NCBI RefSeq assembly: GCF_017355835.1
Contig: NZ_JAFEWF010000016.1
Span: forward strand, 1-64,000
Reading direction: 5' to 3'
Length of the DNA stretch: 64,000 nucleotides
Origin: Desertivirga brevis
GTDB lineage: Bacteria > Bacteroidota > Bacteroidia > Sphingobacteriales > Sphingobacteriaceae
This document shows positions 1 through 8,658 of this stretch, piece by piece. Below the pieces are notes generated by a model. That model was not told the origin of the DNA. It saw only the letters and a program-made list of their open reading frames with translations, and made no database searches. The translations under genes and the position numbers were made by a program. Position 1 is the first letter of the stretch, and each line of letters begins with the position of its first letter.

Positions 1-377
1 GATAAGCCCTGACCTAAAGAGCCAGAAGCCATACGTATACCAGGAAGACCTTCGTGTGTAGTTGGGTGACCTTGTAACCTTGAATTCAGCTTACGGAAAG
101 TAGCCAGCTCTGCTACATCAAAATATCCTGACCGGGCAAGTACGCTATAGAACACCGGAGAAATATGGCCATTGGAAAGGAAGAACAGGTCTTCGCCTTT
201 CCCATCCATATTAAACTTGGGATCGTGTTTCATGATATGGAAGTACAGGGCTACCAAATAATCGGTACAACCTAGTGAACCTCCAGGGTGGCCCGACTGG
301 CACTGATGCACCATACGGACAATATCACGACGTACCTGCGTTGCGATATCTTTTAATTTAGCTATATCTGGATTCAT
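1..377 (-). CDS. Transketolase N-terminal (thiamine-diphosphate) subunit, 3' end cut by window edge
   Basis: The first 125 residues are visible, reading leftwards from an ATG at 377. The fragment carries SGHPGGSLG near residue 28, LSNGHISPVFYS in the middle and MASGSLGQGL at the edge, which are the conserved N-terminal motifs of transketolase. Bacteroidota often split transketolase into two genes; the short N-terminus before the SGHPGG motif suggests the split form, but the C-terminal half lies outside the window. It would transfer two-carbon ketol units in the cytosolic pentose phosphate pathway. A TATTTTTG sequence on the minus strand at 394-401 could be its -7 element. It is divergent from the collagen-like gene. 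Confidence 0.9.
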   Translation of the reverse strand, partial: MNPDIAKLKDIATQVRRDIVRMVHQCQSGHPGGSLGCTDYLVALYFHIMKHDPKFNMDGKGEDLFFLSNGHISPVFYSVLARSGYFDVAELATFRKLNSRLQGHPTTHEGLPGIRMASGSLGQGL

Positions 378-393
378 AATTTTCAGAAAGTGT

Positions 394-401
394 CAAAAAT
401 A
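394..401 (-). promoter_or_regulatory. Possible -7 element for the transketolase gene
   Basis: On the minus strand the bases read TATTTTTG, an exact match to the Bacteroidota -7 consensus TAnnTTTG, 17 bases upstream of the start codon. No TTTG is found at the expected distance upstream, so the assignment is tentative. Confidence 0.35.
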
Positions 402-570
402 ATTATTTCCCTTGAATGCCACCGTTTTAGCCCTTTTAAAATTATTAACAATTCCTTATAAATTATGTAACCTACTTAATTCTCTCACGTAAAAGGACAT
501 AAATTTTATCTAAAGGAAAATTTTTGATTAACGATGCCTCGCTAACCATTGAGTGTTAATGTTTTAGGCC

Positions 571-3500
571 ATGAAGAAAAAAATGTTAAATATTTTGAAT
601 AAAAGGGCATGGGCAATTTCTTGCTTAATGACCTTTATTGCCTTTTCACAAGTAGCTAAAGCTCAGACTGGTTCTGTTGGTATTGGAACCACAAAGCCTA
701 ACACTTCGGCTATTCTTGATATTACTTCAACAAACAAAGGACTACTTATTCCAAGGTTAACTGAAAGTGAAAAGGAGACCTTGCAATCTACCGGGTCAAC
801 GAATGTTAGTGCAACGGGACTTTTGATCTATAACACTACCACTAATAAATTTAATTTCTGGCTTAATGATCGTTGGATAGAACTTACCACCAACCAGAGT
901 TTAATTGGGAACGGCTTGTCTGCTTACCAGGTGTGGCTTAATATTGGTCATACCGGATCAGAACAAGATTTCTTGCTTTCTTTAAAAGGCAAAGATGGAG
1001 CTACCGGGCCTGCAGGCCCATCAGCTTTTGAATTATGGAGATCTTTACCAGGAAACTATTCAAAGACGGAAACAGATTTTCTTTCATCTATAAAAGGTCT
1101 TGATGGTAGAAATGGACTTAATGGAAAGGATGGACAGTCTGCTTTTGAATTATGGAAAAGTTTTACGGGAAATTCAACTAAGACTGAAGCTGAATTTTTA
1201 TTGTCCCTCAAGGGTAAAGACGGTGTTAATGGCACCAATGGTATTGACGGAAAAGATGGCATAAATGGAACTAATGGCGTTAACGGCAAGGATGGGTTAA
1301 ATGGTAAAGATGGCCAATCTGCTTTTGACATTTGGAGAAGTATAGCTGGAAATGAGAATAAAACGCTGCAGGACTATTTTGCGTTCTTCAAGGGTAAGGA
1401 TGGTGCTGACGGAGTAAATGGAGTAAATGGGACTAACGGAGTTAATGGTACAAACGGTAGAGACGGGCAGTCAGCATACGAACTTTGGAGAAGTATCCCT
1501 GGCAATGAAAGCAAAACTTTAAGTGATTACTTTGTGGCCATTAAGGGTAAAGATGGGTCAAATGGGATCGATGGAAGAAATGGAACTAATGGCATCGATG
1601 GAGAAAATGGCCTTTCTGCATATGAGTTATGGAAGAGACTTGCCGGTAATGAAAATAAAACTGAGGAAGAATTTTTTGCTGCTTTTAAAGGCAAGGATGG
1701 CACCAACGGTACAGATGGTAGAGACGGGCAGTCAGCATACGAACTTTGGAGAAGTATTCCTGGCAATGAAAGCAAAACTTTAAGTGATTACTTCGTGGCC
1801 TTTAAGGGTAAAGATGGGTCAAATGGCATTGATGGAAGAAATGGAACTAATGGCATCGATGGAGAAAATGGCCTTTCTGCATATGAGTTATGGAAGAGAC
1901 TTGCCGGTAATGAAAATAAAACCGAGGAAGAATTTTTTGCTGCTTTTAAAGGCAAGGATGGAACCAACGGAACTAACGGAAGAGACGGCCAATCAGCTTT
2001 TGACCTCTGGAAAAGTCAGGCGGGAAATGAGAATAAAACAGAGGCCGATTTCCTTTCCTATATGAAAGGTGAAGACGGAGTCAATGGACGGACAGCCTAT
2101 GAAGAATGGTTGAGAGCCGGAAATTCAGGTTCAGAAGCTGTATTTCTACAGTCATTAAAAGGGCTTAACGGGCAATCAGCTGTTGAACTATGGCGACTCC
2201 TACCAGGAAATACTAACAAATCCGAAGCAGAGTTCCTGGCCTCACTTCAGGGAAAGGATGGAGTAAATATCACCAATATCAGTTTAAACGCTTCAGGCGA
2301 ATTGGTGTTTCAAATGAGTAACGGAGATACCAGAAATGTTGGAGAGGTTAAAGGGAAGGATGGGGTAAGTATTACCAATGCAACTCAAAACGGCTCTGGA
2401 GAACTTCTGATATCCTTAAGCGACGGTACTATTAAGAATGCAGGGCTTGTCAAAGGTACGGATGGTACTAATGGAATTAGTATTACCAACGCAAGTCAAA
2501 ATAATAGTGGAGAACTTTTGCTCACATTTAGTGATGGAAATATTAAGAACCTGGGTGTTATTAAAGGTATTGACGGGACTAATGGCACTAACGGAACAAA
2601 TGGAACCAATGGAGTTAGCATAACAGGTGCGACACAGAATACTTCAGGGGAACTTATTTTAAGTTTCAGTGATGGTACGACAAAGAATGTTGGTGTTATA
2701 AAAGGTACTAATGGAACCAATGGGATTAGTATTACGAATGCATCGCAGAATCCCAACGGCGAACTGATTATATCTTTTAGTGATGGCTCTGTAAAGAATG
2801 TAGGGGTAATAAAAGGTATAAACGGAACTGATGGTACAAATGGAATTAGTATTTCAGGTGCAGCACAAAATCCGGCGGGAGAACTAATATTAAGCTTTAC
2901 TGATGGAACATCAAAGAACGTTGGTTTAATTAAAGGAACAAACGGTGTTAATGGCTTAAGTATTACCGGCGCTTCACTTAATGATACCGGGGAGCTCATT
3001 TTGACGTTTAGTGATGGTTCCAGCAAGAATGTAGGTATTGTAAAAGGAGCTGACGGAATAAAAGGGGATAATGGATTAGGTATTACGAATGCTGTTATAA
3101 ATACCTCGGGAGAATTAGTATTAACATTTAGTGATGCTACAGAGAGAAATGTAGGAGTAGTTAAAGGCGCTGATGGAACTAATGGTACTGATGGAACTAA
3201 TGGAAGAGACGGACTTAATGGTACCAACGGGAAAGACGGTTCTAAATGGTATGTTGATAGTGACGTGCCGGCAGAAGTAATAGGATTGGAAGGAGATTAC
3301 TATCTGGATAATCTTACTGGTGACGTTTATGCTAAAACGGCTTCTGGATGGGGAACTCCTGTTGCCAATATCATACCTAGCTCATCTAATGTTTGGTCTC
3401 TCGGAGGTAATACAGGAACCAGTCCGGCTGCTTCTGGTACAAGTGGGAGTTACATTGGAACGACAGATAAAAAAGACTTCATTTTTGCCACTCAAGCCAT

Positions 3501-3873
3501 AGAGCGTATGAGGATAAAGGAAAACGGCAATATTGGAATCGCTACTACAAATCCCGGCGCAAAACTTAGCGTAAATGGTACATTTATCCTCGGACAACAA
3601 GGTTCGGTTTTAACTAAAATCCTTAAATCCTCCTCAACGATAGATGTTCCGGAGCTTCCTCCGAACAGCTCACAGAAAATTACCCTTACGATTACTGGCG
3701 CATCGGTTGGATCGACTGTAAGTATATCACCAAAGTCAGAGTTGCCAGACGGAATAATAATTAGTTATGCCAGAGTATCAACAAGTGGTACTGTAGAAGT
3801 GAAATTCTACAACGCTAGCTCAAGTGCCAAAAATCCAGATCTTATGGAATATTACATTACTGTTGTTGAATAG
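571..3873 (+). CDS. Collagen-like modular surface protein (1100 aa)
   Basis: A signal peptide (about residues 1-31, ending KAQ) is followed by SVGIGTTKPNTSAILDI, a motif common at the N-terminus of Bacteroidota tail-fibre-like surface proteins. Two alternating architectures follow. Residues about 115-560 repeat a helix-like unit (SAYELWRSIPGNESKT, ending FFAAFKGKDG or similar) between short proline-poor Gly-X-Y runs such as GTNGRDG. Residues about 565-890 repeat a beta-like unit (SITNATQNGSGELLISLSDG). Near residue 900 comes a GDYYLDNLTGDVYAK segment, then a C-terminal domain with no recognisable T9SS sorting signal. It is first in an operon with a T9SS type B cargo, PorP/SprF and PorE-like genes, so export to the surface is likely. 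A role as adhesin or fibre is inference. The sequence holds a 261-base tandem duplication. Confidence 0.85.
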   Translation: MKKKMLNILNKRAWAISCLMTFIAFSQVAKAQTGSVGIGTTKPNTSAILDITSTNKGLLIPRLTESEKETLQSTGSTNVSATGLLIYNTTTNKFNFWLNDRWIELTTNQSLIGNGLSAYQVWLNIGHTGSEQDFLLSLKGKDGATGPAGPSAFELWRSLPGNYSKTETDFLSSIKGLDGRNGLNGKDGQSAFELWKSFTGNSTKTEAEFLLSLKGKDGVNGTNGIDGKDGINGTNGVNGKDGLNGKDGQSAFDIWRSIAGNENKTLQDYFAFFKGKDGADGVNGVNGTNGVNGTNGRDGQSAYELWRSIPGNESKTLSDYFVAIKGKDGSNGIDGRNGTNGIDGENGLSAYELWKRLAGNENKTEEEFFAAFKGKDGTNGTDGRDGQSAYELWRSIPGNESKTLSDYFVAFKGKDGSNGIDGRNGTNGIDGENGLSAYELWKRLAGNENKTEEEFFAAFKGKDGTNGTNGRDGQSAFDLWKSQAGNENKTEADFLSYMKGEDGVNGRTAYEEWLRAGNSGSEAVFLQSLKGLNGQSAVELWRLLPGNTNKSEAEFLASLQGKDGVNITNISLNASGELVFQMSNGDTRNVGEVKGKDGVSITNATQNGSGELLISLSDGTIKNAGLVKGTDGTNGISITNASQNNSGELLLTFSDGNIKNLGVIKGIDGTNGTNGTNGTNGVSITGATQNTSGELILSFSDGTTKNVGVIKGTNGTNGISITNASQNPNGELIISFSDGSVKNVGVIKGINGTDGTNGISISGAAQNPAGELILSFTDGTSKNVGLIKGTNGVNGLSITGASLNDTGELILTFSDGSSKNVGIVKGADGIKGDNGLGITNAVINTSGELVLTFSDATERNVGVVKGADGTNGTDGTNGRDGLNGTNGKDGSKWYVDSDVPAEVIGLEGDYYLDNLTGDVYAKTASGWGTPVANIIPSSSNVWSLGGNTGTSPAASGTSGSYIGTTDKKDFIFATQAIERMRIKENGNIGIATTNPGAKLSVNGTFILGQQGSVLTKILKSSSTIDVPELPPNSSQKITLTITGASVGSTVSISPKSELPDGIIISYARVSTSGTVEVKFYNASSSAKNPDLMEYYITVVE
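1456..1977 (+). repeat. 261-bp tandem repeat, two near-identical copies
   Basis: Copy one (1456-1716) and copy two (1717-1977) differ by only a few bases, mostly synonymous. Each encodes 87 residues: two helix-like units separated by Gly-X-Y runs. The period is a multiple of three, so copy number could change without breaking the frame. Confidence 0.9.
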
Positions 3874-3874
3874 C

Positions 3875-5086
3875 ATGAGATTAGCCTGGAAACATATTGT
3901 TTTTGCAGCCTCCTTGCTTTCCCTGAAGGCAGGGGCGCAAGTTGTGAATACAGGGCAATCCTTGCACTTGGATAACAATAGTTTACTTTATATTAGCGAA
4001 GGCTATCGCCATGATGATGGACAAATCTCAGGAGATGGCACTATTGAGATCAAAGGGAATATAGTCAACAATTCTTCAAATACGGTATTTGGCAGCGCGT
4101 CAAAGGCAACGGTATTTCTAAACGGAAATATCCAGAATATTAGTGGAAACCCTTTAGATTTTCCCAATCTCAAGCTAGGAGGTTTTGGAGATAAAGAACT
4201 AAAAACAAACGCTACTATTACCAGCTCTTTGTCTTTGGATGATCGCTTACTGAATATTGGTGATAACAGGCTTTCAATTATCAACCCCAATGTAGATGCG
4301 CTTAATAGAAGTACAGGTTTTATTACTACTAATGAAAACGGAGCTTTGATACGGAATACGAATAGCAATGGGCAGTACTTATTCCCATTGGGTTCGATTA
4401 AAAATAATCCGTCCTTTAAGAAGTTCAATTCGATCGATGTAAATCCCTTGTACCGGCCCGTAATTATTGAGCCTGAAAATCAGGAGTCGAATACTTATAC
4501 ATTAAACCTGGTTAATCAGAATCCTGATCTCTTGTATCCTGTATCGAAGAGAACATCAGATATAGAGAGAGTTAGTGATAAATACTTTTATATTCTCGAT
4601 CATACATCAGGAGCATCAAAGTTTGCCACAAAGTTTTTCCAGGTAAAAGCTATTGAAAATAATGCAGCGATCGTGCAATGGTCTAAAGAGCATTCGAGGT
4701 GGGAAAAGGTATCAACCGGTGTTGAAGAAGGTATCCTCGGCGACAGGTTAGACCGCTCCCTAACTTATACTTCACCCTCTGGTACCAAAAACCAGATAGT
4801 CTCATTTGCTGATATTCCCTTTATCTTTTATAATGCTTTCTCTCCGGATGGAGATGGGAAGAATGATACCTGGCAGATCCAGAATATTGAACTTTATCCA
4901 GAGAATACATTAACAATTTTCAATCGTTGGGGCGATGAAGTGTATAGGACAAGAAATTATTCCCCTACTAATGCCTGGGATGGATCAAACCTTCAACCCG
5001 GAACCTATTTCTACGTATTAAGTGTGAATGTGAATGGTAATACCAATACCTATAAAGGATTTATTACCATGGTTAAGAAAAATTAA
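3875..5086 (+). CDS. T9SS type B cargo protein with gliding-motility-associated C-terminal domain
   Basis: The start is placed at the ATG at 3875, one base after the upstream stop codon, because it begins a good signal peptide (MRLAWKHIVFAASLL, cleavage after GAQ). A longer open frame from 3824 would overlap the collagen-like gene. The product is 403 residues. The last 85 or so residues match the CHU_C / gliding motility-associated C-terminal domain: FYNAFSPDGDGKNDTW, then LTIFNRWGDEVY, then NAWDGSNLQPGTYFY. This is the type B sorting signal of type IX secretion, which typically travels with a PorP/SprF protein, and one follows directly. The rest is a beta-rich region I do not recognise. It is probably co-secreted or complexed with the collagen-like protein (inference from operon structure). 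Confidence 0.88.
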   Translation: MRLAWKHIVFAASLLSLKAGAQVVNTGQSLHLDNNSLLYISEGYRHDDGQISGDGTIEIKGNIVNNSSNTVFGSASKATVFLNGNIQNISGNPLDFPNLKLGGFGDKELKTNATITSSLSLDDRLLNIGDNRLSIINPNVDALNRSTGFITTNENGALIRNTNSNGQYLFPLGSIKNNPSFKKFNSIDVNPLYRPVIIEPENQESNTYTLNLVNQNPDLLYPVSKRTSDIERVSDKYFYILDHTSGASKFATKFFQVKAIENNAAIVQWSKEHSRWEKVSTGVEEGILGDRLDRSLTYTSPSGTKNQIVSFADIPFIFYNAFSPDGDGKNDTWQIQNIELYPENTLTIFNRWGDEVYRTRNYSPTNAWDGSNLQPGTYFYVLSVNVNGNTNTYKGFITMVKKN

Positions 5087-5087
5087 T

Positions 5088-6062
5088 ATGAGATTTTGTC
5101 TGCCTTTTATATTTGCTATTATCACCATAAATGTATTCGCGCAGCAAGATGCGCAGTACAGTCAGTATATGTTTAATACTATGGTGATAAACCCAGCATA
5201 TGCAGGATATAAAGGCATTTTCAATGCGAGTTTATTACACCGTGATCAGTGGTCGGGATTTGAAGGTGCGCCGCAAACACAATCAATCGTAATTGATGAT
5301 GCCTGGGGAAGAGATGACCGCGTAGGCCTGGGATTGGCTATTGTAAATGACAAGGTAGGAATTCAACGACATTCTTCTGCTCATGTGAATTACGCATATC
5401 GTTTGCCTGTTTCTGACAATGATGACAGGCTAGCTTTAGGTCTGTCTCTGGGCGTATCTCAATTTATGCTTAATGGTAGTGACGCTACTACCCAGGATGC
5501 TGAAGATCCTAATTTCAGTAACAGGGGTAACTACTTTGTTCCGGATGCCCGTTTCGGTGTTTATTTCTCAAATAATAAGCTCTATGCCGGGATTTCGGGA
5601 ACCAACCTTTTGGCCGACGTTGTAGACTATGATAGAGTGGGGCAAAATACAATAGCTAAACAAGCTCCTCATTTTTTTCTTACAGGCGGATACTTGCTCG
5701 ATATTAACGAGGACACTAAATTTAAGCCTTCTTTCTTGGTAAAGGAAGATACCAAAGGCCCTACCAGTATTGATATAAATTCATCCTTTTTACTGAAGGA
5801 GAAGCTGTGGTTGGGGGCGTCTTACCGCACGGGTGTTAATTTGTGGAAAAAAAGTAATTGGAATAACTCTTTATTTAGGCAAAATTCGCTAGTTGGAGTG
5901 GTAGAGTTCTATTTCCGGGAAAAGTTCCGTGTGGGCTATGCTTATGATTATTCATTATCGAAACTCGTAGCATACACTAACGGAACGCATGAGATATCAG
6001 TAGGAGTGATATTAAACAGTAATAGGAAAAGTTCTGCCCTGCTTACTCCGCGTTATTTTTAA
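5088..6062 (+). CDS. PorP/SprF family type IX secretion membrane protein
   Basis: A 324-residue outer-membrane beta-barrel protein. The ATG at 5088, one base past the previous stop, gives a signal peptide ending VFAQ, followed at once by QQDAQYSQYMFNTMVINPA, the family signature. A frame opening at 5034 would overlap the upstream gene and is not used. PorP/SprF proteins act at the outer membrane with T9SS, each usually needed for secretion or attachment of a type B cargo encoded next to it. Here the partner is the gene at 3875-5086 and perhaps the collagen-like protein. It lies 9 bases ahead of the OmpA-family gene. Confidence 0.92.
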   Translation: MRFCLPFIFAIITINVFAQQDAQYSQYMFNTMVINPAYAGYKGIFNASLLHRDQWSGFEGAPQTQSIVIDDAWGRDDRVGLGLAIVNDKVGIQRHSSAHVNYAYRLPVSDNDDRLALGLSLGVSQFMLNGSDATTQDAEDPNFSNRGNYFVPDARFGVYFSNNKLYAGISGTNLLADVVDYDRVGQNTIAKQAPHFFLTGGYLLDINEDTKFKPSFLVKEDTKGPTSIDINSSFLLKEKLWLGASYRTGVNLWKKSNWNNSLFRQNSLVGVVEFYFREKFRVGYAYDYSLSKLVAYTNGTHEISVGVILNSNRKSSALLTPRYF

Positions 6063-6071
6063 CTTGCTTAA

Positions 6072-8123
6072 ATGAAGTTTACACGAGTTTTTATTGCTTG
6101 TCTTATTTTTCTTCTAGCTAACCTTTACCCTGGAAACATCTTTTCAGACAACATAGAGAAGGCCGATTACTACTATCAGAAGTATGACTATAAGCTAGCT
6201 CTGGATATCTACGAGAAGATTTACCGGAAGAAGCCATCGCTTGAACTGGCTGAGAAAATAGCTAATTGTTACAGGTTTATAAACAACTCCGAAGAGTCCG
6301 AAAGGGCCTACAAGCGTGTACTGTCTTATTCCGGTTTTGATCCTGTAAACTATAAATACTACGCCGACGCTCTCAAACAAAATGGTAAATTTGATGAAGC
6401 AAAAGCGAATTACCAGCTGTTTGCTCAGAACGTTCCTTATAGAAAGGAAGAGGGGATCCGTCTGGTGAATTCTACTGATGTTGCCAGAATGTGGCTGGAG
6501 AATCCCGACCCTAGCGTTAAAATAGAAAACCTTAGTTTCCTGAATAGCTCAAACTCTGAATTCTCTCCAACCGGTTATCTTGATGGTTTAGTTATTACTT
6601 CAGACAGATGGTTTGTTAAAGATAACAAAGGAGCCAAAAGTAAGGAGGTTTTTGGCTGGACAGGTAATCCATACCTTAAACTTTACTTTATCCCGAAAGT
6701 TGAGGCTACTGCCGATATAAACTTTTTGGATGCAACACTGAACGATGAGTTTCATAACGGACCAGCAGTGTTTACTGCCGACGGAAATGAGATTTATTTT
6801 ACACGAACCGAAACACCTAAGACTACTAAAGATAGAAAGGCTGCAGTTATTACTAAAAAATTATTTCATGCAGTTAAGGTAGGTACTTCCTGGTCGAAGC
6901 CCAAACCTTTGCCTTTTAACAGTAGCAGCTATTCTGTTCAGCACCCCGCGCTTTCTCCAGACGGTACTATCCTTTACTTCGCTTCGGATATGCCTGGAGG
7001 TACAGGAGGGATGGATATTTATGCTTCCAAGAAAGCTGCTGATGGAAGTTGGTCTGACCCTGTAAGTTGCGGTCCTAATATCAATACATCGGAGGATGAG
7101 GTATTCCCAGTAGTTCGTAAAGATGGTCGTTTTTATTTTGCATCAAAAGGGCATGTAAGTATGGGGGGACTTGATCTTTTTACATCAGAAGGATCCTACG
7201 ATAAGTTTTCTATTGCTGAAAACCTGAAATCTCCGCTTAACTCAACCAAAGATGATTTCGGTGTTTACTTCAAGGATGAAAAAGGAGGGTATTTCTCTTC
7301 GAACAGAAATGGAGGAAAAGGTCTTGACGACATTTATAGCTTCGACTTTGTCACTTCAACGCCCGTTCTTGCAAATGAAACACCAAAACAAGAAGAAGCA
7401 GAAGCTTTGGTTTTTGCTGTAGAGGGACTGGTAATAGACAAAGCATCACGCCAGCCTTTAGCGAATACCGAGATTGTTCTTGTTAATAGGAACACTGGTG
7501 AGCAAATTTCGTCTTTCTCAGATGTTCAGGGAAGGTTTAATTTTAATTTAAGTCCTGAAACCAGGTATGTAGTAAGTGGTAACAGAGAACGTTACTACTC
7601 AAGAAAAGAGGGTGAATTATCTACGGTAGGATTAAAAGAATCGACAGTTTTTAATGTTAAGTTCGAGTTAGAGCGAGCCGAAGATGCATACATTGTGAAG
7701 CTTGAAAATATCTACTACGATTTCAACAAGTGGAACATCCGTCCGGATTCATACCGGAATTTGAATAAAGTAGCAGCTTTCTTAAGCAAGATTAATAGTT
7801 CAAATATTCAATGTCGGGCGCATACAGATAGTAGGGGAAAGGCAATTTATAATCAGTGGTTGTCTCAAAAGAGGGCAGAGTCTGCGGTTGCTTACCTTGT
7901 CAATAAAGGTGTTGCTTCAAACAGGTTAAGTGCAGTAGGTTTGGGAGAAACGGAGTTATTGAACAAGTGCAGCGACGGGATCAAATGTTCGAGAGATCAG
8001 CATCAGTTAAACAGGAGGACTGAATTTAAGATACTGAAAGTAAAAACGAAATCTTCAACTGTTCAGCCGGCAGTAGAAACCTCTACAATGTTCTCCAGCA
8101 ATACAAGGATTCAGAATAGGTAG
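6072..8123 (+). CDS. PorE-like OmpA-family protein with TPR, PD40 and carboxypeptidase-regulatory domains
   Basis: A 683-residue envelope protein. After the signal peptide there are TPR-like helices (residues about 28-130), then PD40/WD40-like repeats (for example LSPDGTILYFASDMPGG), then a carboxypeptidase-D regulatory-like fold (about 450-540), and a C-terminal OmpA domain. The last holds YYDFNKWNIRPDS and HTDSRGKAIYNQWLSQKRA, the peptidoglycan-binding signature. This order matches PorE-type proteins that link the T9SS machinery to peptidoglycan, and the neighbouring PorP/SprF and type B cargo fit. It closes the operon and is followed by a strong hairpin terminator. Confidence 0.9.
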   Translation: MKFTRVFIACLIFLLANLYPGNIFSDNIEKADYYYQKYDYKLALDIYEKIYRKKPSLELAEKIANCYRFINNSEESERAYKRVLSYSGFDPVNYKYYADALKQNGKFDEAKANYQLFAQNVPYRKEEGIRLVNSTDVARMWLENPDPSVKIENLSFLNSSNSEFSPTGYLDGLVITSDRWFVKDNKGAKSKEVFGWTGNPYLKLYFIPKVEATADINFLDATLNDEFHNGPAVFTADGNEIYFTRTETPKTTKDRKAAVITKKLFHAVKVGTSWSKPKPLPFNSSSYSVQHPALSPDGTILYFASDMPGGTGGMDIYASKKAADGSWSDPVSCGPNINTSEDEVFPVVRKDGRFYFASKGHVSMGGLDLFTSEGSYDKFSIAENLKSPLNSTKDDFGVYFKDEKGGYFSSNRNGGKGLDDIYSFDFVTSTPVLANETPKQEEAEALVFAVEGLVIDKASRQPLANTEIVLVNRNTGEQISSFSDVQGRFNFNLSPETRYVVSGNRERYYSRKEGELSTVGLKESTVFNVKFELERAEDAYIVKLENIYYDFNKWNIRPDSYRNLNKVAAFLSKINSSNIQCRAHTDSRGKAIYNQWLSQKRAESAVAYLVNKGVASNRLSAVGLGETELLNKCSDGIKCSRDQHQLNRRTEFKILKVKTKSSTVQPAVETSTMFSSNTRIQNR

Positions 8124-8139
8124 GGAAATTTTACCGATA

Positions 8140-8183
8140 AAAAGAAAAGGCAGGTGAGCTAAAGCGCACCTGCCTTTTCTTTT
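8140..8183. terminator. Bidirectional intrinsic terminator
   Basis: A 17-bp perfect stem (GGCAGGTG paired with CACCTGCC, extended by A/T pairs) has a U-tract on both strands. It separates the convergent OmpA-family and bcp genes, whose ends are 68 bases apart. Confidence 0.9.
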
Positions 8184-8191
8184 ATTAATGA

Positions 8192-8656
8192 TTAAAGGCC
8201 CAGAAGATCCAGAACCTGTTTTGACGACTCTTTCGTGTCTACTTTATCAATGATCTTTTTGATTACCCCTTCGCCGTCGATGATAAAGGTTTTTCTCCCA
8301 GTCCCCATATATTTCTTTCCATACATGTTCTTCTCTACCCACACGCCATAGGCCTCAACAATCTGCTTGTCTTCGTCAGAGATTAGGGTAAAGGGTAAGG
8401 AATATTTAGTGACAAATTTCTGATGAGATTTCTCATCATCGGTACTAACGCCGACAATGGTGAAGCCTTTCTGCTGCAATGACTGATAGTTATCCCTGAA
8501 GTCGCATGCTTCTGCTGTACAGCCAGGAGTATCGTCTTTTGGATAGAAATAAAGGATTACATCATTACCAGCGAAATCGCTTAGAGAGACGGTATTTCCG
8601 TTTTGGTCTTTAGCCGAAAAAGCAGGAGCTTTGTCGCCTTCTTTTAATTCTGCCAT
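8192..8656 (-). CDS. bcp: Thioredoxin-dependent thiol peroxidase (Bcp/PrxQ)
   Basis: A 154-residue peroxiredoxin of the AhpC/TSA superfamily. The motif YPKDDTPGCTAEACDFRD carries the peroxidatic Cys46 and, five residues on, the resolving Cys51 of atypical two-Cys Bcp proteins. Length is typical. It reduces hydroperoxides in the cytosol with electrons from thioredoxin. The ATG is 2 bases after the stop of the M23 peptidase gene, so it is probably co-transcribed as the last gene of a three-gene minus-strand operon. Confidence 0.95.
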   Translation of the reverse strand: MAELKEGDKAPAFSAKDQNGNTVSLSDFAGNDVILYFYPKDDTPGCTAEACDFRDNYQSLQQKGFTIVGVSTDDEKSHQKFVTKYSLPFTLISDEDKQIVEAYGVWVEKNMYGKKYMGTGRKTFIIDGEGVIKKIIDKVDTKESSKQVLDLLGL

Positions 8657-8658
8657 AG

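Noticed and set aside
2496..3227. A 243-codon minus-strand frame, and several shorter ones, inside the collagen-like gene
   Set aside because: They are reversed copies of the repeat codons (runs of Pro, Val, Ser, Leu), with no start signal, and arise from the Gly-X-Y composition.
1056..3240. Regular short repeats that might suggest a CRISPR array
   Set aside because: The repeats are coding, keep one reading frame, vary by synonymous changes and have no unique spacers of constant length.
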